This document shows, piece by piece, positions 22,165-32,400 of a stretch of 64,000 bases of DNA. Every line of letters starts with the position of its first letter. Position 1 is the first letter of the stretch. The position numbers and the translations under genes were made by a program. Under the pieces are notes generated by a model, which worked only from the letters and a program-made list of their open reading frames with translations, did no database searches and was not told the DNA's origin. This DNA comes from Xanthomonas sp. CFBP 8443 (GTDB taxonomy: Bacteria > Pseudomonadota > Gammaproteobacteria > Xanthomonadales > Xanthomonadaceae): positions 1,984,001 to 2,048,000 of the forward strand of contig NZ_CP102592.1 of assembly GCF_025666195.1 (NCBI RefSeq), given 5' to 3'.

Positions 22165-22449
22165 ATGTCCCTCAAGATCAACGAGCTCTGCGTCAACTGC
22201 GACGTCTGCGAGCCGGCCTGCCCGAACCAGGCCATCGCGATGGGCGAGACGATCTACGTGATCGATCCGGCCCGTTGTACCGAATGCGTCGGCCATTTCG
22301 ACGAGCCGCAGTGCGTGGTGGTGTGCCCGGTCGAATGCATCGACCCGGATCCGGCGATCCCGGAGAGCCACGACCAGTTGCTGGCCAAGCTGCTGCAATT
22401 GCAGCGCGATCATCCCGAGTTGTACCCACAGGAGCCCCCCGCCGCATGA
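22165..22449 (+). CDS. yfhL: YfhL-family 4Fe-4S dicluster ferredoxin
   Basis: 94 residues with two [4Fe-4S] motifs: [12 protein letters not shown] and [18 protein letters not shown]. The insertion between the second and third cysteines of the second motif is diagnostic of the YfhL/Alvin-type ferredoxins. It is a cytoplasmic electron carrier. The stop overlaps the ggt ATG (ATGA). This gene order links ferredoxin expression to ggt, although no functional link is known. Confidence 0.93.
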   Translation: MSLKINELCVNCDVCEPACPNQAIAMGETIYVIDPARCTECVGHFDEPQCVVVCPVECIDPDPAIPESHDQLLAKLLQLQRDHPELYPQEPPAA

Positions 22450-24185
22450 GAACGCTCGTCCGCCGTGTCCTGCTGCTCGCCCTGGTCCTGGCGCCGCCGG
22501 CGTGGGCCGAAGCGCCGGCCGCCGCCGCCGCGCATCCGCCCGGCGCCGCGGTCGCCAGCGGCCACGGCCTGGCCACCGACGCCGGCCTGCAGATCCTACG
22601 CGAGGGCGGCAACGCATTCGACGCGGCGGTGGCGGTGTCCTCGACGCTGGCGGTGGTCGAGCCGATCAGCTCCGGCCTGGGCGGCGGCGGGTTCTTCCTG
22701 CTGCACGACGCCAAGACCGGCAAGGACACGATGCTGGACGCGCGCGAATACGCGCCGGAATCGGCCACGCCGGACAAGTTCCTCGATGCCAAGGGCGCGC
22801 TGGACCGCGACCGCTCGGTCAACGGCCCGTGGTCGGCCGGCATCCCCGGCCTGCCGGCGGCGCTGGTGGAACTGGCGGCCAAGCATGGTCGGCTGCCGCT
22901 GCAGCAGTCGCTGGCGCCGGCGATCCGCATCGCCCGCGAGGGCTTCCCGGTGTACCGGCGCATGGCCGAGGGCTACCAGGCCCGGCGCAAGGTGATGGAG
23001 CGCTATCCCGGCACCCGCGAGGTGTACCTGCGCAACGGCAAGCCGATCGCCGAAGGCGACCTGTTCAAGCAGCCGGAACTGGCCGACACCCTGCAGTTGC
23101 TGGGGGCAAAGGGCTTCGACGGCTTCTACCGCGGCGCCACCGCCAAGAAGCTGCTGGCCGGGGTCAAGCAGGCCGGCGGCCACTGGACCGCGGCGGAACT
23201 GGCCGGCTACACGGTCAAGCAGCGCACGCCGATCCAGTTCGAGTACAAGGGCTGGACCGTCACCACCGCGCCGCCGCCGTCTTCCGGCGGCATCGCCCTG
23301 GCCAGCATGCTGCAGATCCTGGAAGGTTACGACCTGAAGGCGATGGACCCGGCGCACCGCACCCACCTGGTGGTGGAGGCGATGCGCCGCGCCTACCGCG
23401 ACCGCACCTTCTTCCTGGGCGATCCGGATTTCACCGCGGTGCCGCAGCGCGTGCTGCTGAGCAAGGACTACGCGATCGGCCTGCGCTCGACGATCAATCC
23501 GGAGAAGGCCACCCCCAGCGACCTGCTGTCGGGCCAGCCGACCCCGCTGGAGGACGACGAGACCACCCACTTCTCGATCATCGACGGGGAGGGCAACCGC
23601 GTCGGCGGAACCCAGACCGTGAACCTGCTGTTCGGCTCCGGGCTGATCCCCAAGGGCACCGGCGTGCTGCTCAACGACGAGATGGACGACTTCGCGCTCA
23701 AGCCCGGCACGCCCAACGCATTCGGGGTGATGGGTTACGCGGCCAACGCGCCCAAGCCAGGCAAGCGCCCGCTCAGCTCGATGACGCCGACCTTCATGGA
23801 GAACGCCGACAAGACCATCGTGCTCGGCACCCCGGGCGGCAGCCGCATCATCACCATGGTGTTGCTCGGCATCCTCGGCTACGACGACGGCCTGAGCGCG
23901 CAGCAGGTCGCCGCGTTGCCGCGCTACCACCACCAGTGGCTGCCGGACGTGATCGAGGCCGAGACCGGCACCTTCGACGCGGCCACCGTGCAGGGCCTGC
24001 AGGCGATGGGCCACACGCTCAAGCTGCCAGGCGACAGCGCCGAAGGCGGGCGCGGTTCCAGCCACGTGTGGGGCAACCTGCAGACGGTGCAATGGGACAA
24101 GCGCAGCAACACGCTCAGCGGCGGCAGCGACCCGCGCAACGAAGTCGGCAAGGCCGAGGTGCAACTGACGACGCCGGCGCGCTGA
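22446..24185 (+). CDS. ggt: Gamma-glutamyltransferase (periplasmic)
   Basis: 579 residues with a Sec signal ([14 protein letters not shown]). The Ntn-hydrolase precursor self-cleaves into large and small subunits; the nucleophile is the first Thr of [12 protein letters not shown] (about residue 373), which becomes the small-subunit N-terminus. Other family motifs are [40 protein letters not shown] and [12 protein letters not shown]. It hydrolyses glutathione and other gamma-glutamyl compounds in the periplasm. The start overlaps the ferredoxin stop. Confidence 0.97.
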   Translation: MRTLVRRVLLLALVLAPPAWAEAPAAAAAHPPGAAVASGHGLATDAGLQILREGGNAFDAAVAVSSTLAVVEPISSGLGGGGFFLLHDAKTGKDTMLDAREYAPESATPDKFLDAKGALDRDRSVNGPWSAGIPGLPAALVELAAKHGRLPLQQSLAPAIRIAREGFPVYRRMAEGYQARRKVMERYPGTREVYLRNGKPIAEGDLFKQPELADTLQLLGAKGFDGFYRGATAKKLLAGVKQAGGHWTAAELAGYTVKQRTPIQFEYKGWTVTTAPPPSSGGIALASMLQILEGYDLKAMDPAHRTHLVVEAMRRAYRDRTFFLGDPDFTAVPQRVLLSKDYAIGLRSTINPEKATPSDLLSGQPTPLEDDETTHFSIIDGEGNRVGGTQTVNLLFGSGLIPKGTGVLLNDEMDDFALKPGTPNAFGVMGYAANAPKPGKRPLSSMTPTFMENADKTIVLGTPGGSRIITMVLLGILGYDDGLSAQQVAALPRYHHQWLPDVIEAETGTFDAATVQGLQAMGHTLKLPGDSAEGGRGSSHVWGNLQTVQWDKRSNTLSGGSDPRNEVGKAEVQLTTPAR

Positions 24186-24264
24186 GCCATGCGTGTCGGC
24201 AGCTTCATGACGGCATCGCCCGCGCCGTTGCGAGTTGTCGTCGCCGCGTAACGCCTGCGAGCCT

Positions 24265-24290
24265 TTCCGAGTCCCGAGTCCCGAGTCCCG
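24265..24290 (+). repeat. GAGTCCC heptad run
   Basis: Tandem CCGAGTC/GAGTCCC heptads between ggt and the MBL-fold gene, one of several such runs in this window. No matching opposite arm was found here. Confidence 0.6.
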
Positions 24291-24295
24291 AAAAA

Positions 24296-25186
24296 ATGAA
24301 ACTCTGGTCCATCCAAGGCAACTCCCAGAAACTCGACGGCGGCGCGATGTTCGGCAACGCGCCCAAGGCGATGTGGCAGCAGTGGGCCGAGCCCGATGAC
24401 GGCAACCGCATCGCGCTGGCCTGCCGCGCACTGCTGGCGCGGCCGCTGGCCGGCAAGACGGTGCTGTTCGAGACCGGCATCGGCGCGTTCTTCGCGCCGG
24501 CGCTGCGCGAGCGCTACGGGGTCCAGGAAGACCGCCACGTGCTGCTGGATTCGCTGCGCGAGGCCGGCGTGGCGCACACCGACATCGACGTGGTGGTGCT
24601 GAGCCATCTGCACTTCGACCATGCCGGCGGATTGCTGGCGCCGTGGCGCGAAGGCGCGGCGCCGGAACTGCTGTTTCCGAACGCGCGCTTCCTGGTCGGC
24701 GCGGCGCACTGGCGACGCGCGTTGCAGCCGCATCCGCGCGACCGCGCCAGTTTCATTCCGGAATTGCCTGGCCTGCTCGAGGCCAGCGGCCGCCTGGAGC
24801 TGGTCGACGGCGCGCATTCGCACGCGCTGGGCGAGGCGGTGCGCTTCCGTTTCAGCGACGGGCATACTCCGGGGCTGATGCTCGCCGAGATCGTCGGCGC
24901 GCAGCAGGCCGATGGCCAGACGCATGGCGGCGTCGCGTTCTGCGCCGACCTGATCCCGGGACGCTCGTGGGTGCATGTGCCGATCACGATGGGCTACGAC
25001 CGCAACGCCGAGCTGCTGATCGACGAGAAGCGCGCGTTCCTGGAGGACGCGCTGGCGCGCAACGTGCACCTGTTCTTTACCCATGATCCGGATTGCGCGC
25101 TGGCGCAACTGGCGCGCGACGCCAAGGGCCGGTTCGTCACCACCCACGAACTGGCGACGCTGCAGGCAAGGTCGCTGGCGGGCTAG
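24296..25186 (+). CDS. MBL-fold metallo-hydrolase
   Basis: 296 residues. The metallo-beta-lactamase fold is shown by the zinc motif [10 protein letters not shown] (HxHxDH), a further His in the DGHTPGLM segment, and Asp in FCADLIPG. The N-terminus ([20 protein letters not shown]) is typical of lactonase-like or glyoxalase-II-like cytoplasmic members; no signal peptide is present. The ATG at 24296 follows directly on an A-run and heptad repeats with no clear ribosome site. Substrate cannot be told from sequence; quorum-signal lactonase is one possibility only. Confidence 0.85.
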   Translation: MKLWSIQGNSQKLDGGAMFGNAPKAMWQQWAEPDDGNRIALACRALLARPLAGKTVLFETGIGAFFAPALRERYGVQEDRHVLLDSLREAGVAHTDIDVVVLSHLHFDHAGGLLAPWREGAAPELLFPNARFLVGAAHWRRALQPHPRDRASFIPELPGLLEASGRLELVDGAHSHALGEAVRFRFSDGHTPGLMLAEIVGAQQADGQTHGGVAFCADLIPGRSWVHVPITMGYDRNAELLIDEKRAFLEDALARNVHLFFTHDPDCALAQLARDAKGRFVTTHELATLQARSLAG

Positions 25187-25519
25187 GGCGGTTGCCACGA
25201 TTGGCGCAGGCCACGTTGCCGTGCCCGGCGCTCAGGCAGCCGCGCGCGAGCTGGTTGCCAGTCACAAGCCGCACGCGGTCGCTTGGTGCGCGCACGCCGA
25301 CCCGAAAGGCCGCGCCTGGGCGCGTACGGACGGCATCAGCGCCTGATCGCCTATCGGCATGCGTTCCCTCGCCCTGTCTTGCGCGTACGCGCCCCAGCAT
25401 CGCGGCGCGGCCCATCCCGATCGCGTCGATCAGCCCCACGCGCCGCGCATTCCCGCTGGCGGCTGAAAGCCCGCCGCGCAGCGCTTGCAGCCGTCATCGC
25501 GGCCGGCCAGTATCGCCGC
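25187..25519. other. Intergenic region before GH9 gene
   Basis: 333 bp of GC-rich sequence with no supported gene, hairpin or repeat. Open frames running through it belong to no recognisable protein. Confidence 0.4.
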
Positions 25520-27253
25520 ATGAACAACCTGCCTGCCGCCTTGCGTTGCCTGCTTCTCGCCTGCCTGATCGTCGGCGGCTGCGCCTCGCGCTCCGAGGAC
25601 GCCACCATGCCGCCGATCCGACTCAACCAGGTCGGCTACCTGCCGGCCGCCAGCAAGCTCGCGGTGGTGCCCGATGGCCACGGCGAGGCATTCGCGGTCG
25701 AACGCGCCGACTCGGGCAAGGTGGTGTTGCGTGGCACGCTCGGCGCCGCGGCGACTTGGGCGCCGGCACAGCAGACGGTGCGCATCGCCGACTTCTCCAC
25801 GCTGCGCGCGCCGGGCCGCTATCGCCTGCGCGTGGACGGACTGCCGCCGTCGGACAGTTTCGCCATCGGCGCCGATGCCTACGAGGCGGTGACGCGCGCG
25901 GCGCTGAAGGCCTACTACTTCAACCGCGCCAGCACCGCGCTGCCCGGCGAGTACGCCGGCCGCCACGCGCGCGCGGAAGGGCACCCGGATACGCATGTGC
26001 TGGTCCACGCCTCGGCGGCCTCGCCCGGGCGTCCGGCCGGCACCGCGATCTCCGCGCCGAAGGGCTGGTACGACGCCGGCGACTACAACAAGTACGTGGT
26101 CAATTCCGGCATCAGCGTGTACACGCTGCTGGCCGCCTACGAACAGTTCCCGGCCTATTTCGCCGCGCACAAGGAGGGCATTCCGGACAGCGGCGACGGC
26201 GTGCCGGACATCCTGCGCGAGGTCGACTGGAACCTGCAGTGGCTGCTGGCGATGCAGGATCCCGGCGACGGCGGCGTGTACCACAAGCTGACCAACCTGG
26301 ACTTCGGCGGCATGCAGATGCCCGACCAGGCCAACGCGCCGCGCTACGTGGTGCAGAAGAGCACCGCGGCCACGCTCGACTTCGCCGCGGTGATGGCCCA
26401 GGCCAGCCGCATCTACGCACCGTTCGACGACCGCTTCGGCGGCGTGTCCAAGCGCATGCTGCAGGCCTCGCGCCGCGCCTGGGCCTGGGCGCAGGCGCAT
26501 CCGGACGCGATCTACCGGCAGCCGGCGGACGTGCACACCGGCGGCTACGACGACGCCAAGCTCGACGACGAGTTCGCCTGGGCGGCCACCGAGCTGTACC
26601 TGGCCACCGGCGAGGACGCGTTCTACGACGCGGCGATGGCGCGCAACGTGCCGGCCAGCGTGCCGAACTGGGGCTCGGTGGGCGGACTGGCGTGGATGTC
26701 GCTGGCGCAGCACCGCGCGCGGCTGACGCCGCACGCGGACCAGGCGCGCATCGCCCGCGAGATCGACGGCGTGGCCACGCACCTGCTGCATGCCTGGCAG
26801 GGATCGGCATGGAAGGTGGCGATGGCCCCGGCCGACTTCCACTGGGGCAGCAACAGCACCGCGCTGAACCAGGCGATGCTGCTGTTGCAGGCGTACCAGC
26901 TGGAGCGCAAGCCGGAGTACCTGCAGGCCGCGCAGTCGCAGCTGGACTACGTGCTCGGGCGCAACCCACTGGGCATGTCCTTCGTCACCGGCATCGGCGC
27001 GCGCTCACCGCTGCACATCCACCATCGCATCTCCATCGCCGACGGCGTCGCCATGCCGGTGCCGGGCCTGCTGGTCGGCGGCCCGCAGCCGGGCCAGCAG
27101 GACGCCAAGGAGTGCAAGCACGCCTATGCCTCGACGCTGCCGGCGCTGTCCTACCTGGACGCCGAGTGCAGCTACGCGACCAACGAAGTGGCCATCAACT
27201 GGAACGCGCCGCTGGTGTACGTGAGCGCGGCGCTGCAGGTGCTGCAGCGCTGA
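25520..27253 (+). CDS. GH9 endoglucanase (lipoprotein)
   Basis: 577 residues. The start at 25520 yields a lipoprotein signal (LLLACLIVGGCASR, Cys about residue 21). Residues about 30-120 form the Ig-like CelD-N domain typical of GH9 (IRLNQVGYLPAASKLAVV). The (alpha/alpha)6 catalytic domain follows, with the nucleophile/base region GWYDAGDYNKYVVN, then NPLGMSFVTGIG and a C-terminal acid Glu in SYLDAECSYATNEVAINWN. GH9 enzymes cleave beta-1,4-glucans, so cellulose or xyloglucan oligomers are likely. Tethering to an envelope membrane suggests processing of imported oligosaccharides. Followed by the tandem REP array. Confidence 0.93.
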   Translation: MNNLPAALRCLLLACLIVGGCASRSEDATMPPIRLNQVGYLPAASKLAVVPDGHGEAFAVERADSGKVVLRGTLGAAATWAPAQQTVRIADFSTLRAPGRYRLRVDGLPPSDSFAIGADAYEAVTRAALKAYYFNRASTALPGEYAGRHARAEGHPDTHVLVHASAASPGRPAGTAISAPKGWYDAGDYNKYVVNSGISVYTLLAAYEQFPAYFAAHKEGIPDSGDGVPDILREVDWNLQWLLAMQDPGDGGVYHKLTNLDFGGMQMPDQANAPRYVVQKSTAATLDFAAVMAQASRIYAPFDDRFGGVSKRMLQASRRAWAWAQAHPDAIYRQPADVHTGGYDDAKLDDEFAWAATELYLATGEDAFYDAAMARNVPASVPNWGSVGGLAWMSLAQHRARLTPHADQARIAREIDGVATHLLHAWQGSAWKVAMAPADFHWGSNSTALNQAMLLLQAYQLERKPEYLQAAQSQLDYVLGRNPLGMSFVTGIGARSPLHIHHRISIADGVAMPVPGLLVGGPQPGQQDAKECKHAYASTLPALSYLDAECSYATNEVAINWNAPLVYVSAALQVLQR

Positions 27254-27356
27254 GTGCGTGCGCGGTCGCCGGCCTGGCTGGCGACGGCGCGCCGCTGCTG
27301 CCGCGACCGGGCCTGCAAGCGCATTCGATTCAGCTCCCTACAGTTGTCGGAGTATC

Positions 27357-27845
27357 TGTAGGAGCGACTTCAGTCGCGACAAGCGAAGCGGCGATCTTCC
27401 CGGCTTCGGAAGCAGTCGGGGCTGAAGCCCCTCCCACAGTGCACCGGCTGGCTATCCGAAGGTCGTTGTGGGAGCGACTTCAGTCGCGACGAACGAAGCG
27501 GCGATCTTTCCGGCTGCGGAAACGTTGGGGCTGAAGGCCACCTGCAGAGCGCCCAGCCAGCGATCCGGAGGTTCTTGTGGGAGCGACTTCAGTCGCGACG
27601 AGCGAAGCAGTGATCTTCCGGCTGTGGAAACCGCAGAGGCTGAAGCCCACCTGCAGCACTCAATCAGCTATCCGAAGGTCCTTGTAGGAGCGACTTCAGT
27701 CGCGACGAGCGAAGCGACGATCTTCCCGGCTTCGGAAACCGTCGAGGCCGAAGCCCCCTCCCACAGTGCGCCCAGCTGACTATTCGAACGGCATTGTGCA
27801 GTCGGGACTGAAGTCCCTCCCACAGGGGTCCCTCCCACAGTAGGT
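27357..27845. repeat. Tandem REP-type array, period about 108 bp
   Basis: GGAGCGACTTCAGTCGCGAC occurs at 27361, 27471, 27580 and 27687 (spacings 110, 109, 107), with a degraded fifth unit from about 27790. Each unit starts with this arm, continues with AGCGAAGCGGCGATCTTCC and ends with a GGGGCTGAAGCCCCTCCCAC-type arm, so every unit can fold as a long imperfect hairpin. It occupies the convergent space between the GH9 gene and upp. Open frames inside it are artefacts of the repeat. Confidence 0.88.
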
Positions 27846-27922
27846 CCGGCACGCCATGCCGCGCCAACGCCAACGCCAATGCAGAAGCGCCCGCACTTGG
27901 TCCCGGGCCCAACCGCCCGAGC

Positions 27923-28555
27923 TCAGCCGACCCGGGTGCCGAAGATGCGGTCGCCGGCGTCGCCCAGGCCGGGCAGGATGTAGCCCTTGTCGTTGAGGTG
28001 GTCGTCGATCGCGGCGGTGTAGACCTCCACGTCCGGGTGCGCCGCCTCCAGCGCCTTCAGCCCTTCCGGCGCGGCGACCAGGAAGATGCCCTTGATCCGC
28101 CGCGCGCCGGCGCGCTTGAGCATGTCCACGGTGGCGATCAGGGTGCCGCCGGTGGCCAGCATCGGGTCCAGGATCAGCGCGTCGCGTTCCTCCAGGCGGC
28201 CGGTGAGGCGTTCGAAGTACGGCACCGGCTGCAGCGTCTCCTCGTCGCGCTGCAGGCCGACCACGCTGACCCGCGCCGCCGGGATCAGCGCCAGCACGCC
28301 GGGCAGCATGCCCAGCCCGGCGCGCAGGATCGGCACCAGGGTGATCTTGGCGCCGGCGATGCGCTGCACCTGGGTGGGGCCGGCCCAGCCCTCCATCGTA
28401 TGCGTCTCCGTCTCCAGGTCGGCGGTGGCCTCGTAGCCGAGCAGGGTGCCCAACTCGGTGACCAGTTCGCGGAAGCCCTTGGTGCTCAGCGCGGCATCGC
28501 GCAGCAGGCCGATCTTGTGCTGCACCAGGGGATGGCGGACTTCGACGATCTTCAT
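27923..28555 (-). CDS. upp: Uracil phosphoribosyltransferase
   Basis: 210 residues, standard length. It converts uracil and PRPP to UMP in pyrimidine salvage. Motifs: [23 protein letters not shown], the PRPP-binding loop DPMLATGGT, and C-terminal [11 protein letters not shown]. The ATG at 28555 starts the canonical N-terminus [11 protein letters not shown]. Divergent from the TonB receptor at 28693; no nucleotide-sensing leader was seen. Confidence 0.97.
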   Translation of the reverse strand: MKIVEVRHPLVQHKIGLLRDAALSTKGFRELVTELGTLLGYEATADLETETHTMEGWAGPTQVQRIAGAKITLVPILRAGLGMLPGVLALIPAARVSVVGLQRDEETLQPVPYFERLTGRLEERDALILDPMLATGGTLIATVDMLKRAGARRIKGIFLVAAPEGLKALEAAHPDVEVYTAAIDDHLNDKGYILPGLGDAGDRIFGTRVG

Positions 28556-28658
28556 GGGGGCGCTCGCGACGGGGTTGCGCACAGTGTGCCGCAGCGGGCT
28601 TGGCGGCCGCCAGCGGCTGCGTGTCACTAGCACGCAACGTGTCGGAAATATGTTGTTT

Positions 28659-28682
28659 CCCCATTCTTAACGTGAAATGGGG
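28659..28682. promoter_or_regulatory. Inverted repeat before TonB receptor/phytase operon
   Basis: CCCCATT (28659-28665) and AATGGGG (28676-28682) around a 10-bp AT-rich spacer, ending 10 bp before the chosen GTG. It could be an operator or an mRNA hairpin near the ribosome site. No regulator is identifiable. Confidence 0.35.
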
Positions 28683-28692
28683 ATCGGCTTCC

Positions 28693-31212
28693 GTGCATAC
28701 CAAGACTCCGCTGTTCGTGGCGATCGCGTTCGGCCTCAGCGCGGCCTGCGCCGCTCCCGGCGCACAGGCCGCCGCCGCCGATGCGGCGACCGACCTCGAT
28801 CGGGTCGAGGTCCGCCCGCAACTGGAGGCCCAGGCCCGCGCGGTGGACCTCAAGCGCGAGTCCGATGCGATCCTGGACGCGGTCTCGGCCGACGAGGTCG
28901 GCGACTATCCGGACCAGAACGTGGCCGAGTCGCTGCAGCGCCTGCCCGGGGTCAGCGTCACCCGCGACCAGGGCGAGGGCCGCTTCGTGGTGGTGCGCGG
29001 GCTGGACGCGGCGCTCAACAGCGTCAGCGTCGACGGCATCGCCATCGGCACGCCGGAGAGCGACAACCGCGCCGCGCCGATGGACGTGATCCCGTCCGAA
29101 TCCACCGAGCGGCTGAAGGTGGTCAAGTCGCCGACTCCGGACATGCCGGGCGATGCGATCGGCGGCGCGATCTTGGTCGAGTCGGCCTCGGCATTCGACC
29201 GCAACGGCCGCAGCATCCGCGCCAAGCTCGAGGCCAACCACCAGCAGCTCAGCGACAAGACCAGCCCCAAGGCCTCGTTCAACTACAGCGACCTGTTCGC
29301 CGACGACACGTTCGGTGTGGCGCTGGGGCTGAACTACCAGGACCGCCAGTTCCAGTCCGACAACACCGAAGGCGAGTACGACGCGATCGACGGCGGCGAC
29401 CTGGTCATGGTCGAGCAGCAGCGCCGCAAGTACCACATCGACCGCAAGCGCATCGGCGCCAACCTCAACCTGGACTGGCATCCGGACCAGGACAACCGCT
29501 ACTACCTGCGCACGCTGTTCAGCAGCTTCGAGGACGCCGAGACCCGGCAGAACACGGTGATCGCCTTCGATGCCGACGACATCCAGGGCAACGGCGACGG
29601 CACCTACGCGGCGCCGGTCGACGAGATCTCCAAGCGGGTGCGCTACCGCACCAAGCAACAGGACACGCTGGCGGCGAGTTTCGGCGGCGAGAACCGCCTG
29701 AGCGGCGCGGTGCTGGACTACCAGGCCGGCTACACCAAGACCCGCGAGCGGGTGAACGACGAGAAGGAAGCGCGCTTCGAGTACGACGGCGACGATCTCG
29801 ACGCGACCATCGACCAGAACAAGCGGATGCCCGCCATCGGCTTGTCCAGCGACGACTGGGTGTCCAACGACGACTACGCATTCGACAAGTTCGTGCTCTC
29901 GCCCGGCCGCACCGACGACGACGAGTACAGCGCCAAGCTCAACGTGCGCTTCGACGGCGACAACGCCAGCTACAAATTCGGCCTGCTCGGGCGCTGGCGC
30001 GACCGCGACGTCGACAAGGACGAGCGCGAGCTGTCCGAGGGACCGGCCATCGACCTGGCCGACTGGACCGTGGCGCTGCCGCAACACCGGCGCAACAGCC
30101 TGGGCCAAGCGCTGAGTTCCTCGGCATTGCGCCGCTACTGGGCGCAGGACGGCAGCCAGTACAGCGCCGACGACGGCGATGTCGGCAGCAACGCGGTGGG
30201 CGCGCTGGCGGAGGACTACGTCGCCAAGGAAGACGTGCTGGCCGCCTACGCGATGGGCACCTGGGACATCGGCGCGTTGCGGGTGATCGCCGGCGTGCGC
30301 GTGGAGAACACCCAGTTCAGGGCCAGCGGCAACCAAGTCGATCTCGCCGACGACGGCGAATCGTTCGCGGCCAGCGCGTTGCAGGCCAGCAGCAGCTACA
30401 CCAACGTGCTGCCGGGCCTGCACCTGCGCTGGAACGGCGGCGACGACTGGTCGCTGCGCGCGGCGCTCAACAAGACCGTCTCGCGCCCCGGCTTCGGCCA
30501 GATCGCGCCGCACGCGACGATCAACAACGACGACGAGGAAGTGGAGCTGGGCAATCCGAACCTGGATCCCTACGAATCGACCAACCTCGACCTGTCGTTC
30601 GAGCGCTACCTGGGCAAGACCGGCATCGTCTCGCTGGGCCTGTTCCACAAGTCGATCGATGGCTACATCGTGGACACGGTGATCGACGACGATCCTGCCT
30701 TCGCCGGCTACGACGTCGCGATGGCGATCAACGGCAAGAGCGCCAAAGTCTACGGCGCCGAGTTCAACTGGCAGCAACAGTTCGCGTTCCTGCCGGACGG
30801 CTGGAACGGACTGCTCGGCGGGGTCAGCGGCACCTGGCTGCATACCGAGTTCGATCCGGGCCTGGAGGATCGGCAGGGCGAGGACTTCGCGCTGCCGCGC
30901 GCCTCCAAGAACGTCTACAGCGCCTTCCTCGGCTACGAACGCGACGGCTTCTCGACCAGGCTCTCGGCGGTGTACCGCAGCGACTACCTCGACGAACTGG
31001 GCAAGGCCCGCGACTACGATATCTTCGTGGCCCCCAACACCCAACTCGACTTCAGTCTCGACTACCAGGTGACCGACACCGTGCAGCTGTACTTCGACGC
31101 CTCCAACCTGCTCGACAAGCCACTGGAACGCTACCAGGGCACGCGCACGCATACCCAGCAGTACGAGGAATACGGCCGCACCTTCGCCGTCGGCCTGCGG
31201 GTGAAGCTGTGA
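28693..31212 (+). CDS. TonB-dependent receptor, probable phytate-related importer
   Basis: 839 residues from the GTG at 28693, which opens a signal peptide (PLFVAIAFGLSAACAAPGAQA); a GTG at 28672 is an alternative. The plug contains DYPDQNVAESLQRLPGVSVTRDQGEGRFVVVRGL, the hallmark of the Xanthomonas/Caulobacter receptor subfamily. The barrel includes NKTVSRPGFGQIAPHA and ends in YGRTFAVGLRVKL with the terminal aromatic/hydrophobic pattern. Its stop overlaps the GTG of the phytase gene, a receptor-enzyme pair that implies uptake of phosphorylated inositol or a product of it. The ligand is inferred; the receptor assignment is firm. Confidence 0.92.
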   Translation: MHTKTPLFVAIAFGLSAACAAPGAQAAAADAATDLDRVEVRPQLEAQARAVDLKRESDAILDAVSADEVGDYPDQNVAESLQRLPGVSVTRDQGEGRFVVVRGLDAALNSVSVDGIAIGTPESDNRAAPMDVIPSESTERLKVVKSPTPDMPGDAIGGAILVESASAFDRNGRSIRAKLEANHQQLSDKTSPKASFNYSDLFADDTFGVALGLNYQDRQFQSDNTEGEYDAIDGGDLVMVEQQRRKYHIDRKRIGANLNLDWHPDQDNRYYLRTLFSSFEDAETRQNTVIAFDADDIQGNGDGTYAAPVDEISKRVRYRTKQQDTLAASFGGENRLSGAVLDYQAGYTKTRERVNDEKEARFEYDGDDLDATIDQNKRMPAIGLSSDDWVSNDDYAFDKFVLSPGRTDDDEYSAKLNVRFDGDNASYKFGLLGRWRDRDVDKDERELSEGPAIDLADWTVALPQHRRNSLGQALSSSALRRYWAQDGSQYSADDGDVGSNAVGALAEDYVAKEDVLAAYAMGTWDIGALRVIAGVRVENTQFRASGNQVDLADDGESFAASALQASSSYTNVLPGLHLRWNGGDDWSLRAALNKTVSRPGFGQIAPHATINNDDEEVELGNPNLDPYESTNLDLSFERYLGKTGIVSLGLFHKSIDGYIVDTVIDDDPAFAGYDVAMAINGKSAKVYGAEFNWQQQFAFLPDGWNGLLGGVSGTWLHTEFDPGLEDRQGEDFALPRASKNVYSAFLGYERDGFSTRLSAVYRSDYLDELGKARDYDIFVAPNTQLDFSLDYQVTDTVQLYFDASNLLDKPLERYQGTRTHTQQYEEYGRTFAVGLRVKL

Positions 31213-32357
31213 CGGGCGCGCAGCCGACGCTGCGCCTGGCGGCGATCACGCTGATCTGCGGGCTGGTCGCGGCCTGCGCCAATACGCCGCCGGCCGGCAC
31301 CGCGCCGGCGGCCGACCGCGAGCCGGACGAGGGCGCGCAACACGACCCGTTGCTGAGCGCGGCCAATTTGCCGCACACCGTGATTGCCGAAGCCTTCCTC
31401 ACCGCGTCCACCCCGGCCGACAACCTCGATTCGCCGGCCAGCTGGACCACGCCGCAGGGCCAGCGTTGGGTCATCACCACCGCCAAGAAGAGCGGCGAGC
31501 TGGTGGTGTTCGATGGTGCCAGCGGGCAGCGCCTGCGCACCGTGGGCGGCAAGGGCGTCGCGCCCGGACAGATGGACCGACCCAACGGGATTGCCGTGGT
31601 CGGCGATCTGGCGCTGGTGGTCGAGCGCGACAACCATCGCGTACAGGCGTTCGCGTTGCCCGGTTTCGCCTCCGTCGCGCTGTTCGGCGCCGAGGACCTG
31701 AAGAAGCCGTACGGGCTGTGGGCGCGGCCGAAGGACGGCGGCATCGAGGTCATCGTCAGCGACAACTACATGCTCGGCGCCGACGAGGAAACCGTGCCGC
31801 CGCTGGCCGAACTGGGCCAGCGCTTCCGCCGCTACCAGCTGCGCAAGCAGGGCGACGCCTGGAGCGCGACGCTGACCCAGACCTTCGGCGAGACCTCGGC
31901 GGCCGGCGCGATCCGCATCGCCGAATCGGTGTTCGCCGATCCGGCGCACGACCGCCTGCTGCTGGCCGAGGAAGACGTGGCCACGGGCACCCGCCTGCGC
32001 GAATACGGCCTGGCCGACGGCAGGTATCGCGGGCGCGACATCGGCGCGGACCTGTACAAGGCGCAGGCCGAGGGCATCGCTTTGCTGAGCTGCGCGGACG
32101 GCAGCGGCTACTGGATCGGCACCGACCAGTTCAAGGACCGCAGCCTGTTCCACGTGTACGACCGGCAGACGCTGGCGCATGTCGGCGCCTTCGCCGGCAA
32201 GGTCACCGCCAACACCGACGGTGTGTGGCTGGATCAGCGCGGCGACGCGCGCTTCCCGCAGGGCGTGTTCTACGCCCTGCACGACGACCAGGCGGTGGCC
32301 GCGTTCGATTGGCGCGACATCGCGCGCAGCCTGCGCTTGAAGGAGTGCGCGCGGTGA
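31209..32357 (+). CDS. Beta-propeller phytase-like lipoprotein
   Basis: 382 residues. The GTG at 31209 overlaps the receptor stop (GTGA) and begins a lipoprotein signal (LICGLVAACAN). The body is a repetitive six-bladed-propeller-like sequence: TPADNLDSPASWTTPQGQRWVITTAKKSGELVVFDG-type opening (positions 70-105), RPNGIAVVGDLALVVERDNHRVQAF, and TNTDGVWLDQRG near the end, matching 3-phytase proteins of Xanthomonas in layout and length. BPP enzymes are calcium-dependent and release phosphate from phytate. I could not confirm every calcium ligand. Cotranscription with a TonB receptor supports extracellular or periplasmic phytate use. Confidence 0.8.
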   Translation: MTGAQPTLRLAAITLICGLVAACANTPPAGTAPAADREPDEGAQHDPLLSAANLPHTVIAEAFLTASTPADNLDSPASWTTPQGQRWVITTAKKSGELVVFDGASGQRLRTVGGKGVAPGQMDRPNGIAVVGDLALVVERDNHRVQAFALPGFASVALFGAEDLKKPYGLWARPKDGGIEVIVSDNYMLGADEETVPPLAELGQRFRRYQLRKQGDAWSATLTQTFGETSAAGAIRIAESVFADPAHDRLLLAEEDVATGTRLREYGLADGRYRGRDIGADLYKAQAEGIALLSCADGSGYWIGTDQFKDRSLFHVYDRQTLAHVGAFAGKVTANTDGVWLDQRGDARFPQGVFYALHDDQAVAAFDWRDIARSLRLKECAR

Positions 32358-32400
32358 GCGGCGATGCCGGCGCAGGGCAGCCCCTCGCGCCGGCACGGAC

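Noticed and set aside
27468..27779. 103-codon frame inside the repeat array
   Set aside because: Its periodic sequence (GATSVATNEAAIFPA) is a translation of the REP array, not a gene.
27357..27845. Possible CRISPR array
   Set aside because: The repeated part covers nearly the whole ~108-bp unit, there are no unique spacers and no cas genes nearby; units are palindromic REP-type elements.
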